A stretch of 64,000 bases of DNA from JARKPK01 sp964631235. Lineage in GTDB: Bacteria; Planctomycetota; Planctomycetia; Pirellulales; Thermoguttaceae. Location of the stretch: the NCBI GenBank assembly GCA_964631235.1, contig CAZVZX010000008.1, forward strand, positions 62,001-126,000, in the 5' to 3' direction. The notes under the pieces are model-generated. The model saw only the letters and a program-made list of their open reading frames with translations, ran no database searches and was not told where the DNA came from. Positions 45,340-53,977 of the stretch are shown piece after piece. Numbering within the stretch: position 1 is the stretch's first letter; each line of letters starts with the position of its first letter. Position numbers and translations under genes: made by a program.

Positions 45340-46347
45340 ATGAAGCGAACATCGGGCGGAAGAAAGAAAGATCGGGCGGATCGAGGCCCTACCTCGGGCC
45401 GGATCGATCGTTCGATCCGTCGCCGTGGGATGGGCCGTAGCGATCGCGACGTTTCGCCCGGAAGGGGGGGCGGAACTGACTCGCGGAACCGAACGGAAAA
45501 ACCCGGGGTGGTGAACTTTCGAGGCGGCCCACATTCCGGCGACCGACAAATCGAGAAGTCTGGGCGCCGCCAGCCGAAACCTGTATTGCCGAAGCCGTTG
45601 CCTGCGTTGGAGGAGCAAGCGGCCGGAACGCGACTTCAGAAGGTTCTGGCGGCTGCCGGTTTCGGTAGTCGGCGGCAGTGCGAAGAACTGATCGTTACCG
45701 GGCGGGTCGAAGTGGACGGCCGGCCTGTCACGCAGCTCGGCACGCGCGTCGATCCGCAGCGAAATCGCATCACGGTGGACGGTGACCTGCTGAAGCCGGT
45801 TCGCCTGCTCTACTATGCGGTCAATAAGCCGGCCGGTGTGGTATGCACGAATCGTGATCCGTCGGGACGGCCTCGGGTGGTTGACTTGGCGCCGGCGGGC
45901 GACGCTCGGCTGTTTTGCGTGGGCCGCCTGGACCTCAACAGCGAAGGGCTGATTCTGTTGACGAACGACGGTGAGCTGACTCAACGGCTTACCCATCCGC
46001 GGTACGAGGTGCCGAAGACTTATCGTGTGTTGGTCGCGGGTCGGCCTTCCCCCGACGTGCTGGCACGATTGAAGCGAGGGATCCATTTGGCCGAGGGAAT
46101 GGCGCGCGTCGAACAGGTTTATGTGCGATCGCACCAGAAAGAAAGTACGGTGCTTGAACTGGTGCTCCGCGAGGGAAAGAACCGTGAGGTCCGCCGAGTT
46201 CTGGCCCGAGTTGGTCACAAAGTGATGCGTTTGACCCGTTTGGCGGTCGGACCGATTCGCCTCGGCTCGCTTGCTTTAGGGGCTGCCCGACCGCTAACCC
46301 GCAGCGAAGTCGAGCAGCTCCGTCGGGCGGCGGGCCTCCGTTCGTAA
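45340..46347 (+). CDS. rluB: Pseudouridine synthase, RsuA/RluB type
   Basis: A 335-residue enzyme. The first 65 residues are an Arg/Gly/Lys-rich low-complexity tail. Then comes an S4 RNA-binding domain (RLQKVLAAAGFGSRRQCEELI) and the catalytic domain with GRLDLNSEGLILLTNDG, containing the catalytic Asp, and YRVLVAGRP. This class converts specific uridines in 16S or 23S rRNA to pseudouridine; the bulk of features fits RluB, but RsuA-type specificity cannot be excluded. The ATG at 45340 was chosen because GGAG precedes it at 6 bases and the frame before that lacks support. Confidence 0.9.
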   Translation: MKRTSGGRKKDRADRGPTSGRIDRSIRRRGMGRSDRDVSPGRGGGTDSRNRTEKPGVVNFRGGPHSGDRQIEKSGRRQPKPVLPKPLPALEEQAAGTRLQKVLAAAGFGSRRQCEELIVTGRVEVDGRPVTQLGTRVDPQRNRITVDGDLLKPVRLLYYAVNKPAGVVCTNRDPSGRPRVVDLAPAGDARLFCVGRLDLNSEGLILLTNDGELTQRLTHPRYEVPKTYRVLVAGRPSPDVLARLKRGIHLAEGMARVEQVYVRSHQKESTVLELVLREGKNREVRRVLARVGHKVMRLTRLAVGPIRLGSLALGAARPLTRSEVEQLRRAAGLRS

Positions 46348-46463
46348 CCGTTGTCGCGGGTGGAGCCGGTGTTGCTGCTTCCGTTGCGCCTCCAGGGGAT
46401 GAAAGATCACGATGGGCTTCGTCGAGCCCAAGGCCCAACATCCAAAACAAAGCCGCTAAAAAA
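46348..46463. other. Short intergenic leader before family 1 copies
   Basis: No gene or signal recognised; the rest of the gap up to pyrK is largely occupied by the family 1 pair at 46464-46603. Confidence 0.3.
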
Positions 46464-46500
46464 ACGGCTCAAACGGGGATTGCGCAATGGTGTGGAACAT
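46464..46500 (-). repeat. Internally deleted family 1 copy (H')
   Basis: Minus-strand remnant reading GTGTGGAACA outward on the plus strand, preceded by CGGCTCAAACGGGGATTGCGCAA split as CGGCTCAAACGGGG and ATTGCGCAATGG. It joins a right block directly to a left block with the centre lost, and it sits next to the forward copy H in opposite orientation. Confidence 0.5.
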
Positions 46501-46507
46501 ATAAATA

Positions 46508-46603
46508 GTCCCACGCAATTAAGGAAGCGGCCGCCAGCGCAGCGAAGCGGCCAATTGCGTAGGGATGCGGCTTGAGCCGCTTTCTGTTTACCGCGGTTTT
46601 ATT
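46508..46603 (+). repeat. Family 1 intergenic repeat, copy H
   Basis: Forward copy: TCCCACGCAATTAAGGAAGC, centre GGCGCAGCGAAGCGG subtype (CAGCGCAGCGAAGCGG), TTGCGTAGGGATG, then CTTGAGCCGCTTTCTGTTT and ACCGCGGTTTTATTT. Confidence 0.7.
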
Positions 46604-46737
46604 TCGAGAATCGAAAAGTCGAGCAAGGGAGATGCGTTTTGGGGCGGATTCAACTCCGTCCAATGCTGTTGTTCGTTTCTCGGTGGGCATAGCTCGCACG
46701 ATTCTCTGCTGCATTCCGCGGCCCGGAGAGAACATCG

Positions 46738-47613
46738 ATGCCGATGGAACATACTACTTGCTATGCCGACAGGGCATGGCATGGCGCGGTCGAGGTGGTC
46801 GAGCACCTGCGGCTGGCGCGCGACACCTATCGACTGCGCATCGCTTGTCCGCCGATCGCGCAGCGGATCGTGCCGGGGCAGTTCGTCATGCTGCGTTTGG
46901 CCGGCTGTAACGACCCCTTATTGGGTCGGCCGCTGGCTCTTTACGACGTAGCCTGCGACGGCGCGGGCCGGCCGCAGATGGTCGATGTCGTTTATGCCGT
47001 GGTCGGCAAGTTCACGCGCGCGTTGGCCGAGCTCGGCGCGCAGGCGAGACTCGAAGCCTGGGGACCGTTGGGCAACGGTTTCGCCGCAGAACAGACCGAA
47101 CATCTGCTGATGGTTGCCGGCGGGATCGGACAGACACCCTTCATGGCCTTGGCCCGAGAGGCCCTCGGCCTGATGCAGTTCGGCGAACCGCCGCGGCCTG
47201 CATTTCGAGCGTCGAAGACTACTCTGTGCTACGGCGTGCGAACGGCTGAGTACCTGGCCGGCGTTGAAGACTTCCGCCGCCTCGGAGTCGATGTTCGCAT
47301 CAGCACGGATGATGGTTCTCAAGGGCAACGAGGACTGGTAACCGACCTGATCGCTCCGGCCGTTGCCGATGGTCCGCGGCCTTGCCTGATGGCCTGTTGC
47401 GGCCCGGAAAAGATGATGGCCGCTGCTGCGGCCGAGGCGCGGCGATTGCAGGTTCCGTGCCGGCTTTCGCTCGAGTCGCCCATGGCCTGCGGCATCGGAA
47501 TCTGTTTTAGTTGCGTTGCCAAGATTCGCGATGCATCGGGCCAATGGGACTATCGTCGAACCTGTGTCGACGGTCCGGTCTTCGATGCCGACGATGTCGA
47601 GTTGGAATCGTAG
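46738..47613 (+). CDS. pyrK: Dihydroorotate dehydrogenase electron-transfer subunit
   Basis: A 291-residue iron-sulfur flavoprotein. An FAD-binding barrel (RPLALYDVAC region) is followed by an NAD-binding domain with AGGIGQTPFMALAREA and GPEKMMAAAAA. The C-terminus has the 2Fe-2S cysteines MACGIGICFSCVAKI and a fourth Cys in RTCVDGPVF. PyrK passes electrons from the PyrD catalytic subunit to NAD+ in pyrimidine synthesis. No pyrD lies adjacent. The ATG 46738 has GGAGAG upstream. Related sulfide dehydrogenase subunits share this fold, so some caution is needed. Confidence 0.87.
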   Translation: MPMEHTTCYADRAWHGAVEVVEHLRLARDTYRLRIACPPIAQRIVPGQFVMLRLAGCNDPLLGRPLALYDVACDGAGRPQMVDVVYAVVGKFTRALAELGAQARLEAWGPLGNGFAAEQTEHLLMVAGGIGQTPFMALAREALGLMQFGEPPRPAFRASKTTLCYGVRTAEYLAGVEDFRRLGVDVRISTDDGSQGQRGLVTDLIAPAVADGPRPCLMACCGPEKMMAAAAAEARRLQVPCRLSLESPMACGIGICFSCVAKIRDASGQWDYRRTCVDGPVFDADDVELES

Positions 47614-47806
47614 CGGCTGGTCCGACAATGTCCGTCTTCAGCCGCTTTGAGTTCTACACGGAGCCGTTGCCGGCGCGAGCGATTCGATTGCGCGGCTTTG
47701 TTCAATGACGAGGCTTTGTTCTCAAGAATCTATTGCGGTTGGGATCGTTGTGTTGAATCGCTCCTTGGGTTAGGGCGGCGCCCGACGTTTTTTCGACAGA
47801 ATCAAA

Positions 47807-48853
47807 ATGGCGCGAATCCTCTGCATCGAAACAACCTGCGACGAAACGGCGGCTGCCGTCGTCGGCGACGGTCCGACCGTTCTCGGGGAAGTCGTTGCTT
47901 CGCAAGACGCATTGCATCAACGGTTCGGCGGCGTTGTGCCCGAGATCGCCTCGCGCGCCCATTTGGAACGCATTCTTCCGGTGATCGACGAGGCGCTGCA
48001 CCGCGCGCAACTGCGCCTCGACGAGATCGACGCCGTGGCCGTGGCGAATACGCCCGGATTGGCCGGTTCGTTGCTAGTAGGCTTGGTTGCCGCCAAAACG
48101 CTCTGTGTGGCCTGCGGAAAACCGTTAATCGCCATCAATCATCTTCAGGCCCACATCTACGCGTGTCGAATTGCCGCCGGACGCGAGGTTTTTCCTTGCA
48201 TCGGACTGATCGTCAGCGGCGGACACACCAGCTTGTACCGTTGCCGAAACGCGCTGGAGTTCGAACTTCTTGGGGGCACGATTGATGATGCCGCGGGAGA
48301 GGCGTTCGACAAGGTCGCTCAGATGCTCGGCCTGCCGTTTCCCGGCGGACCATCGATTCAGAAAGCGGCCGCGGGGGGCAACCCGCGAGCGTTTTCGTTT
48401 CCTCGCGCACTGATCGACGATGCCCGGCTCGATTTCAGTTTCAGCGGACTGAAGACCGCCGTGCGCTACCAATTGGTCGGCCCGGGCAAGCCCGATTTTT
48501 CCAAACTCGACCTGTCGCCGCAATTCGTCGCCGATGTCGCTGCTAGCTTCCAAGAGGCCGTGGTCGATTGCCTTGTGGCCAAAGCGATGCAGGCATTGCG
48601 GGCTTCGGGCTTGTCAACCCTATGCGTTGGCGGCGGCGTGGCCGCCAACGCCCGCTTCCGCGAGCGGATTCAGGCCGAAGCCCAACAGAGCGGTTTCGAC
48701 TTGGTGATTGCTCCATTGAAACTTTGCACCGACAATGCCGTAATGGGCGCCATCGCTTTGGAACGCTTTCGGGCCGGACTGGTGGAACCGCTTGATCTCG
48801 ACGTCTATCCTGGGTTGGTCCGACCCAATACTGCCGTCGAGCGATCCAAATAG
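47807..48853 (+). CDS. tsaD: tRNA N6-threonylcarbamoyladenosine transferase
   Basis: A 348-residue ASKHA-fold enzyme. It begins RILCIETTCDETAAAVV, has PEIASRAHLERIL and the metal-binding HLQAH motif (two His of INHLQAH), then LIVSGGHTSL and the C-terminal CVGGGVAANARFRE and TDNAVMGA. TsaD, with TsaB and TsaE, transfers threonylcarbamoyl to A37 of ANN-decoding tRNAs. The family's typical length and all metal-ligand regions are present. The start ATG 47807 matches the common MxxLgIETSCDE-like beginning. Confidence 0.95.
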   Translation: MARILCIETTCDETAAAVVGDGPTVLGEVVASQDALHQRFGGVVPEIASRAHLERILPVIDEALHRAQLRLDEIDAVAVANTPGLAGSLLVGLVAAKTLCVACGKPLIAINHLQAHIYACRIAAGREVFPCIGLIVSGGHTSLYRCRNALEFELLGGTIDDAAGEAFDKVAQMLGLPFPGGPSIQKAAAGGNPRAFSFPRALIDDARLDFSFSGLKTAVRYQLVGPGKPDFSKLDLSPQFVADVAASFQEAVVDCLVAKAMQALRASGLSTLCVGGGVAANARFRERIQAEAQQSGFDLVIAPLKLCTDNAVMGAIALERFRAGLVEPLDLDVYPGLVRPNTAVERSK

Positions 48854-49060
48854 CATAGTCCGTTTTCCGTTCGCCGGCCGTGCGGCGATACCCTCTTTGG
48901 GAGAGCCGCTGGCGTTGCTGCCGAAAGGGGGCTCTTCTGCGAGGTAATTCGGCGGTCGGCGCTTGTGCCGGCGACAACGAAAGAAGAATCGTCGTGCGGT
49001 CTCGCCGTCGGCCGCAGTGCGAGCTGACCGCGCGCGAAAGAACCGATTTCATCGACGGGC

Positions 49061-49957
49061 TCATTCCGGGCGGTGAATCAACGTCCCGTTTGCGAAGCAG
49101 CGGACTCCCGCCGGCGGGACAGAGAGACAGAGCCGTCCCCAACGATCGATCCCCTCGCATCGCCCGGTACATTCCTCTCGGCCGTTGCGCAGGGTCAACG
49201 TCCATCCTCGCTGCAAACAGGCATCATCGGCGGCCGCCGCTACGGCATGGGCGTTCTCTTTCAACTGGGCCAGCCATCGGCACAATGCCCGGCAGAGAGC
49301 GATCGCCAGGGCAATTCGATCGACCGGCTCCGAGCGCAGGTCTGCCAAACTGACGAGCCGGCTGCGAATCTCGTCAGGTGCGGCGGATGCCGCGTTGTTG
49401 ACATTGATTCCCACGCCGATAACATGCCGGCCGTTGGGTAACACCTCGGTTAGCACGCCCGACACCTTTCGACCGACCGCAAAAACGTCGTTGGGCCAAT
49501 GCAGTCCGATTTCGACGTCAACCCACGGACGCACCGCGTCGATGACCGCCAACGCCGCTGCTAACGCAACTAGGCCGGAACGTTGCCCAGGCCAGGCGTC
49601 GGCAGGGGCTATGTCGCATCGATCGCTTGCCGCCGGCTGATCGAGCCGGTTGAGTGCGGCCGTGTCGTCCGCGTCGGCTGTTGCCGGGAATCGGCTCATG
49701 CAGTCGCGGCCCTCGATCAAGAAGCTGACGGTCAGTGCCCCAGCGGACGACCACCACTGATTGGAACCGCGCCCGCGTCCGGCCGTTTGGCGTTCGGCCC
49801 AAATGAGCTGCGGAAGCGTTGCGGGCTCTGCATCCGCCAAGACGGCCGCCCGATCGTTCGTCGAGGGAAGTTCTTCCCAGAATTCGCACGTTCTGATGAA
49901 CGTTTGCGAACAGATCACCGCTGCCAAATGATCACCGTTCAGAGTGTTCTCAACCAT
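49061..49957 (-). CDS. birA: Biotin-[acetyl-CoA-carboxylase] ligase
   Basis: A 298-residue biotin protein ligase. Visible are the N-terminal ELPSTNDRA (biotin site), the GRGRGSNQWWSS motif binding biotinyl-AMP, the central WPNDVFAVGRKVSGVLTE with the catalytic lysine, and GIGINVNN. There is no N-terminal DNA-binding domain, so it is a class I ligase that does not repress bio genes. The start at 49957 is preferred to a longer frame overlapping the next gene. It biotinylates the carboxyl carrier protein of acetyl-CoA carboxylase. Confidence 0.88.
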   Translation of the reverse strand: MVENTLNGDHLAAVICSQTFIRTCEFWEELPSTNDRAAVLADAEPATLPQLIWAERQTAGRGRGSNQWWSSAGALTVSFLIEGRDCMSRFPATADADDTAALNRLDQPAASDRCDIAPADAWPGQRSGLVALAAALAVIDAVRPWVDVEIGLHWPNDVFAVGRKVSGVLTEVLPNGRHVIGVGINVNNAASAAPDEIRSRLVSLADLRSEPVDRIALAIALCRALCRWLAQLKENAHAVAAAADDACLQRGWTLTLRNGREECTGRCEGIDRWGRLCLSVPPAGVRCFANGTLIHRPE

Positions 49958-50067
49958 GGCCGCGTCTGTTGTCTCCAACCCGGTGTGCCTTGCGGGCCGC
50001 CCATCTCGCAGCCTTCGTGCGATGGGGCACGAATCATCTGTCAGCGATGCCTCGAATGCGAAGCGAA

Positions 50068-51450
50068 CTACTGCCCCATCGCACCGAGCAGAATGGAGGA
50101 ACCGGCGGGCCGCTCCTCGCGCTGCGCCGGATGCCGATACCGCCAGTTCAGAATTTTCTCCGGTGAATCCGTTTTCTCTGAAGCGGCAGGCAACTTCAGC
50201 AAGTCGAGGCTGCCGCGAAAAACGGCAACTCGAGCGGCCTCGGGCGTCAGGCGGTAGTCGAAACGATCGGGCGAAATGAACCAATTCGCCGGCGGCGAGG
50301 TCAACCGCTGCGCTTCGACATCGATCGACGCTCCCACCGCGGAAAAACTGCCGCTTAAGAGGTTGTAGTCGCCGCTCACCTGCGCGATCTTGGCACCCGC
50401 GCGGGCCGTCGCCAGCACCTGACCGGCCTGCCTCGCTGTGGGATCAACCACCAAGTTGCCGACCAATCTCGCCGATGTCTTCGCCGACGACAATTCAACG
50501 ACCGGCGCAACAAACGGCGTAACCACGGTATTGAAATACAGGTATAACGTCCCATCGTGCTCGCGGCCGCCGTCTTGGCCGAAATGAATCACCGCGCGAT
50601 TGCCTGCGCACTTCGGGGCTTTGACGATCACATTCGCCACAAGTACGGTGTGGCTGTTCGGCTGAGAGGTTTCTGCCGCATCGACCAAGTCGAACTCGCG
50701 GTTAGCCGAATGGTAGATGAAGCAGTATTCGATCCGGTTGTAATGAGCACGGCTCTTATAGTTGTGTCCGGTTGTGCTGCCGTGGATATGGCAGAACCGG
50801 ACAACCGCACTGGTTCCGCCGAGATAGAGATTATGGTTCTTGCCCGGATCAGCGGTTGTACCGTTGCGGAATATCTCGCAATACTCGATCAGTTGATTGC
50901 GCCCGCGTTCCAGCGATCCGTCGCCGTTCGACATGATTCCCATGTCGTTGTCGTGAATCGAGCAGTTGCGAATGACGACATTGTTCGCCTGATTGATCCG
51001 CACGCCGGCGCCGTTGTGGCTTTCATTCTTCGCGCCGAAGAGCTCGAAGTTCTCCAGAACGCAATCGTCCGTTCCGGGATTGAACTGGAAGATGGCCCGG
51101 GGCGTGCTGCCGCGGCCGCTATAATCGAAGCCTTTGCCGTCGATCGCCACGCGCTGCCCGGGCTGGGCCGGAATTCCGCGGATGGTGAGCCGTTTTTGCC
51201 GCACGAATACGGCGGTTCGTTCGTACGGGCGGCCGCCTTCGCGCGGAAAAACACGGATCACGTCGCCCTCGGCCGCGCGCGCCACGGCGTCTTCGATTCG
51301 GGTGAATTGTTTGCCGGGCCCGACATCCCATTGCTCGGCCTGCGCCGCAGCATGGGTCAACGCAACCGCGACTGCCAGGGCCGACCATCGCTGCACGTTC
51401 GCATGCCGCAGCCCGAACCGCCACCGCACAACGCTTGCTGACGCCTGCAT
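50068..51450 (-). CDS. Secreted right-handed beta-helix protein
   Basis: A 460-residue exported protein with signal peptide (LAVAVALTHAAAQA). The body is a parallel beta-helix of the pectate-lyase-like type, with repeated strands such as NNVVIRNCSIHDNDMGI and AVVRFCHIHGSTTGHNY. It starts with a family-typical GPGKQFTRIEDAVARA segment. No catalytic residue set of a specific lyase family was recognised. The start at 51450 has GAGAGGG upstream. It may bind or cleave a polysaccharide outside the cell. Confidence 0.82.
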   Translation of the reverse strand: MQASASVVRWRFGLRHANVQRWSALAVAVALTHAAAQAEQWDVGPGKQFTRIEDAVARAAEGDVIRVFPREGGRPYERTAVFVRQKRLTIRGIPAQPGQRVAIDGKGFDYSGRGSTPRAIFQFNPGTDDCVLENFELFGAKNESHNGAGVRINQANNVVIRNCSIHDNDMGIMSNGDGSLERGRNQLIEYCEIFRNGTTADPGKNHNLYLGGTSAVVRFCHIHGSTTGHNYKSRAHYNRIEYCFIYHSANREFDLVDAAETSQPNSHTVLVANVIVKAPKCAGNRAVIHFGQDGGREHDGTLYLYFNTVVTPFVAPVVELSSAKTSARLVGNLVVDPTARQAGQVLATARAGAKIAQVSGDYNLLSGSFSAVGASIDVEAQRLTSPPANWFISPDRFDYRLTPEAARVAVFRGSLDLLKLPAASEKTDSPEKILNWRYRHPAQREERPAGSSILLGAMGQ

Positions 51451-51697
51451 GACAATACCCTCTCGAAGGCCGGCGCACCCCGAAACGCAAGTGACAGACG
51501 CTCTGTATCGAGCCGTGCTGTTCCGCGCCCCTTGCCGATCGGGCAAACCGGAAATCGGCGCGAACAAACGGCTGTTAGCCACGATTGTGATCGTCGTTGG
51601 TGGGCGAGGCAAGAGCGGACGTGCGGAATCGAGCCAGTGACTTATACCCGGGCGGGAATCGCGACGAACAGAGGGAAGCCCGCGACGCGATTAGGAA
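51451..51697. other. Intergenic region before repeat copy I
   Basis: No gene is recognised. The gap from 51451 to 51879 holds one family 1 copy and the presumed promoter of the minus-strand beta-helix gene. Confidence 0.3.
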
Positions 51698-51794
51698 AGT
51701 CCCGCACAATTGCGGAGGCGGCCGCCGGTGCAGCGAAGCGGCGCTGTTGCGTGCAGCCCCCGTTTGAACCGCTTTCCATTGTTCGCGGTGCTCT
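51698..51794 (+). repeat. Family 1 intergenic repeat, copy I
   Basis: Forward copy: GTCCCGCACAATTGCGGAGG, centre GGTGCAGCGAAGCGG, TGTTGCGTGCAG, CGTTTGAACCGCTTTCCATT and GTTCGCGGTGCTC. All three blocks are well preserved. Confidence 0.75.
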
Positions 51795-51879
51795 CGATAA
51801 GCAGGCGTTCGGCAGGGGTGAGACAAAGCGGCTTTAAGAACAGGAAAATCGCCCGACATTGCTCGGGTGCTGCGACGGT

Positions 51880-52077
51880 TCAACGGTCGTTGCGATCGTC
51901 CTGAGTCGTCGGTTCGTGCGACTCGCCTTCCTCCGCCTTGTCAACGGGCACGGAATAGCGTTCGTCGAGCCAACGGCCCAAATCGATTAGCCGGCACCGC
52001 TCGCAGCAGAACGGCATCGCCGGGCTTTGCTCGGCTTCGAACTCTTTACGACAGATCGGGCATTTGACACGAGTCAT
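51880..52077 (-). CDS. yacG: DNA gyrase inhibitor YacG-like zinc protein
   Basis: A 65-residue protein with the four zinc cysteines of YacG: VKCPICRKEF and PFCCERCRLIDLGRWLDERY. The last 20 residues are acidic. YacG of E. coli binds and inhibits DNA gyrase; whether that role holds here is inference from the family. The ATG at 52077 fits the family N-terminus; the long upstream frame is not supported. Confidence 0.82.
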   Translation of the reverse strand: MTRVKCPICRKEFEAEQSPAMPFCCERCRLIDLGRWLDERYSVPVDKAEEGESHEPTTQDDRNDR

Positions 52078-52326
52078 CGTCGAACCGCCATGCCGACCAA
52101 CTGCGACTAACGCGACACAGAACGGCTGACAACCGAGCCTTGCGGCGAGCTTCGGAATCCACTCGGGTAACGCCATCGCCTTCCGAATGGCGCAGCGCCA
52201 CCGTCCGCAAAGCAGTCGGCCGCGTGACGACCAGCAACGGTCGAGCCGAAATCTCCGCGACGACCTTGCTTCAGTGGGCGAGGACAACGCCGTCGCGCCA
52301 AATCGGCTTTGCAAGCCGCATCGCGA

Positions 52327-52617
52327 TTACTTGCTCGGAGCGGCTGCACACTTGCCCTCGGCTTTGCACGCCCCGTTGCCGCACGAGCTCTTGCCGGCCG
52401 AAGAATCCGAGGCCGCCGCCTTTTTATACGATTCGCTGCGATAGTCCGTCTTATAAAAACCAGAGCCCTTGAATACGATTGCGGCTCCGCCGCCGATCAG
52501 ACGTCGCAACTTATTCCGGCCGCACGCCGGGCACTTGGTCAAGGCATCGGCGGTGATCGACTGGAATTCCTCGAACTGATGATCGCAAGCGTCGCAGTGA
52601 TAATCATACGTCGGCAT
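52327..52617 (-). CDS. FmdB-type zinc-ribbon protein
   Basis: A 96-residue small protein beginning MPTYDYHCDACDHQFEEFQ, which is the FmdB family signature, with a second CPACGRNKLRRLIGGG pair completing the zinc ribbon. The tail is rich in Ser, Lys and Cys. The family was named for a putative regulator of formamidase, but its function is unproven. It lies 250 bases upstream of yacG on the same strand. Confidence 0.88.
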   Translation of the reverse strand: MPTYDYHCDACDHQFEEFQSITADALTKCPACGRNKLRRLIGGGAAIVFKGSGFYKTDYRSESYKKAAASDSSAGKSSCGNGACKAEGKCAAAPSK

Positions 52618-52770
52618 GTTCGTAACCCTCGCAGATCTCCGTTTTCGGAAGCATCAATCCAGCGAAGACAACGCAAACCTTGTCGCTCGTTGCGCATGTC
52701 TTGTTGTCGCTGAGTTGCCGCTCGCAAAGAAACGGCGTTTATCGTCCACCAACAATCATACACTAAATGC
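52618..52770. other. Intergenic region before repeat copy J
   Basis: No gene or RNA recognised. The stretch 52861-53115 after the repeat also looks empty. Confidence 0.3.
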
Positions 52771-52860
52771 CTCAATGCAATCGCGAAAGCGGTCGCAACG
52801 ACGCGGCCGATCGCGAACATGTCCCGTTTAAACCACTTTCCGTCTTTCGCGGTTATTCGC
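52771..52860 (+). repeat. Family 1 intergenic repeat, copy J
   Basis: Forward copy: CAATGCAATCGCGAAAGCGG, centre TCGCAACGACGCGGCC, then CCGTTTAAACCACTTTCCGTC and TTTCGCGGTTATTCGC. It lacks a few bases in the left block. Confidence 0.68.
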
Positions 52861-53115
52861 ATTGTGACCGCGGGCGGCCACCTCCGTATGTGGTTCAGGA
52901 AACCTCCGGTGTTTCCGCTTTTCTTCCTATTCTTGCTGTTCTTGTACCAGGATCATTGCCGCAAACGTGTTCGTTGCTGTCGGCGTCGCCGATGGCTGAC
53001 CGCCCATCGATTTTGGGCCGTCCAAACATTGACGGACGTGGTTCTACCTCTTGTTCGATTGCGTCCTGGCCGCGCACTCCTGTTAAGCCGCCGAATGGCA
53101 AACGGCCGCACGATG

Positions 53116-53856
53116 CTAACTTTCAGAGCCGCTCGACGAATCGGATGTCGGCGAGTGGGGCTCGGCTTGGGAGGCCGATGCGCCGGGGTCCGATTTCGTG
53201 GCGGCCGCCTCTTCCGCCGGCGGCCCAGAGGAAACCACCACTTGGCTCGGCCGAACGACGCGATCGTGCAACCGGAACCCTTGTAAGGCCACCGCGGCAA
53301 CATGCTGTGCCGGTGTTTCTTTGCTTGCGACTTGTGCGATAGCCTCGTGCTGATGCGGATCGAACGCGGCGCCGTTCGCCTCGATCCGCACGCAATGATG
53401 TTTGCGCAACACATTCTCCAATTGCTCGGCTACCAATCGCATTCCCTGCACGATCGACTCAGCCCCCGGCGACTTTTCCGCCGCCTCGATCGCCCGAAAC
53501 ACGTTATCGAGCACGGGCAGCAGGTCGCGCATCAGCGGCAAATTGGCGTATCGGCGTTCTTCGGCGATTTCGCGTTCGGCACGTTTCCTCGCGTTGTCCA
53601 ACTCGGCGAGCAGCCGAAGCTCTCGGTCGCGAGCGGTCGCCAGTTGCGCAGCCATCTCGGCCAGCGCCGCATCGGCGGGCGACTGAGCGGATTGAGCCGC
53701 GTCTGCCCCCGCTTGCGCTGTGTCCGGCGACTCGGCCGCAGCTTGCCCGGCCGGCGCGCCGGCATCGGACTGCGGCTTTGCGTCGGCAACGGCGTCCGGT
53801 TTTTCCTGCGGCTTTGGCTTTGCGTCGTGTTGGTGATGTTTTTCGTGTTTGCTCAC
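53116..53856 (-). CDS. grpE: GrpE nucleotide exchange factor
   Basis: A 246-residue GrpE homologue. The first ~90 residues are low-complexity Ala/Asp/Gln/Pro-rich, followed by the long coiled coil (LLAELDNARKRAEREIAEERR), the four-helix region with LLPVLDNVFRAIEAAE, and the beta wing with GAAFDPHQHEAIAQV. GrpE exchanges ADP for ATP on DnaK. GTG 53856 (VSKHEKH) is chosen because GAGGG precedes it; a TTG start 45 bases earlier is less likely. It lies 121 bases downstream of dnaJ and in the same direction. Confidence 0.9.
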   Translation of the reverse strand: MSKHEKHHQHDAKPKPQEKPDAVADAKPQSDAGAPAGQAAAESPDTAQAGADAAQSAQSPADAALAEMAAQLATARDRELRLLAELDNARKRAEREIAEERRYANLPLMRDLLPVLDNVFRAIEAAEKSPGAESIVQGMRLVAEQLENVLRKHHCVRIEANGAAFDPHQHEAIAQVASKETPAQHVAAVALQGFRLHDRVVRPSQVVVSSGPPAEEAAATKSDPGASASQAEPHSPTSDSSSGSES

Positions 53857-53977
53857 GGTTATCGCCCTCGCACTGTTGCCGACGGCTGTGGATCGTTGCA
53901 ATTGATGGTCCGCGGGCGAATCGGCCGCACGGACGCATCGCCCGAAAAGCCGATCGACGGTTTGCTGATAACGCTAA

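Noticed and set aside
46348..46737. Riboswitch upstream of pyrK
   Set aside because: The gap is explained by family 1 repeats; no known riboswitch core was recognised.
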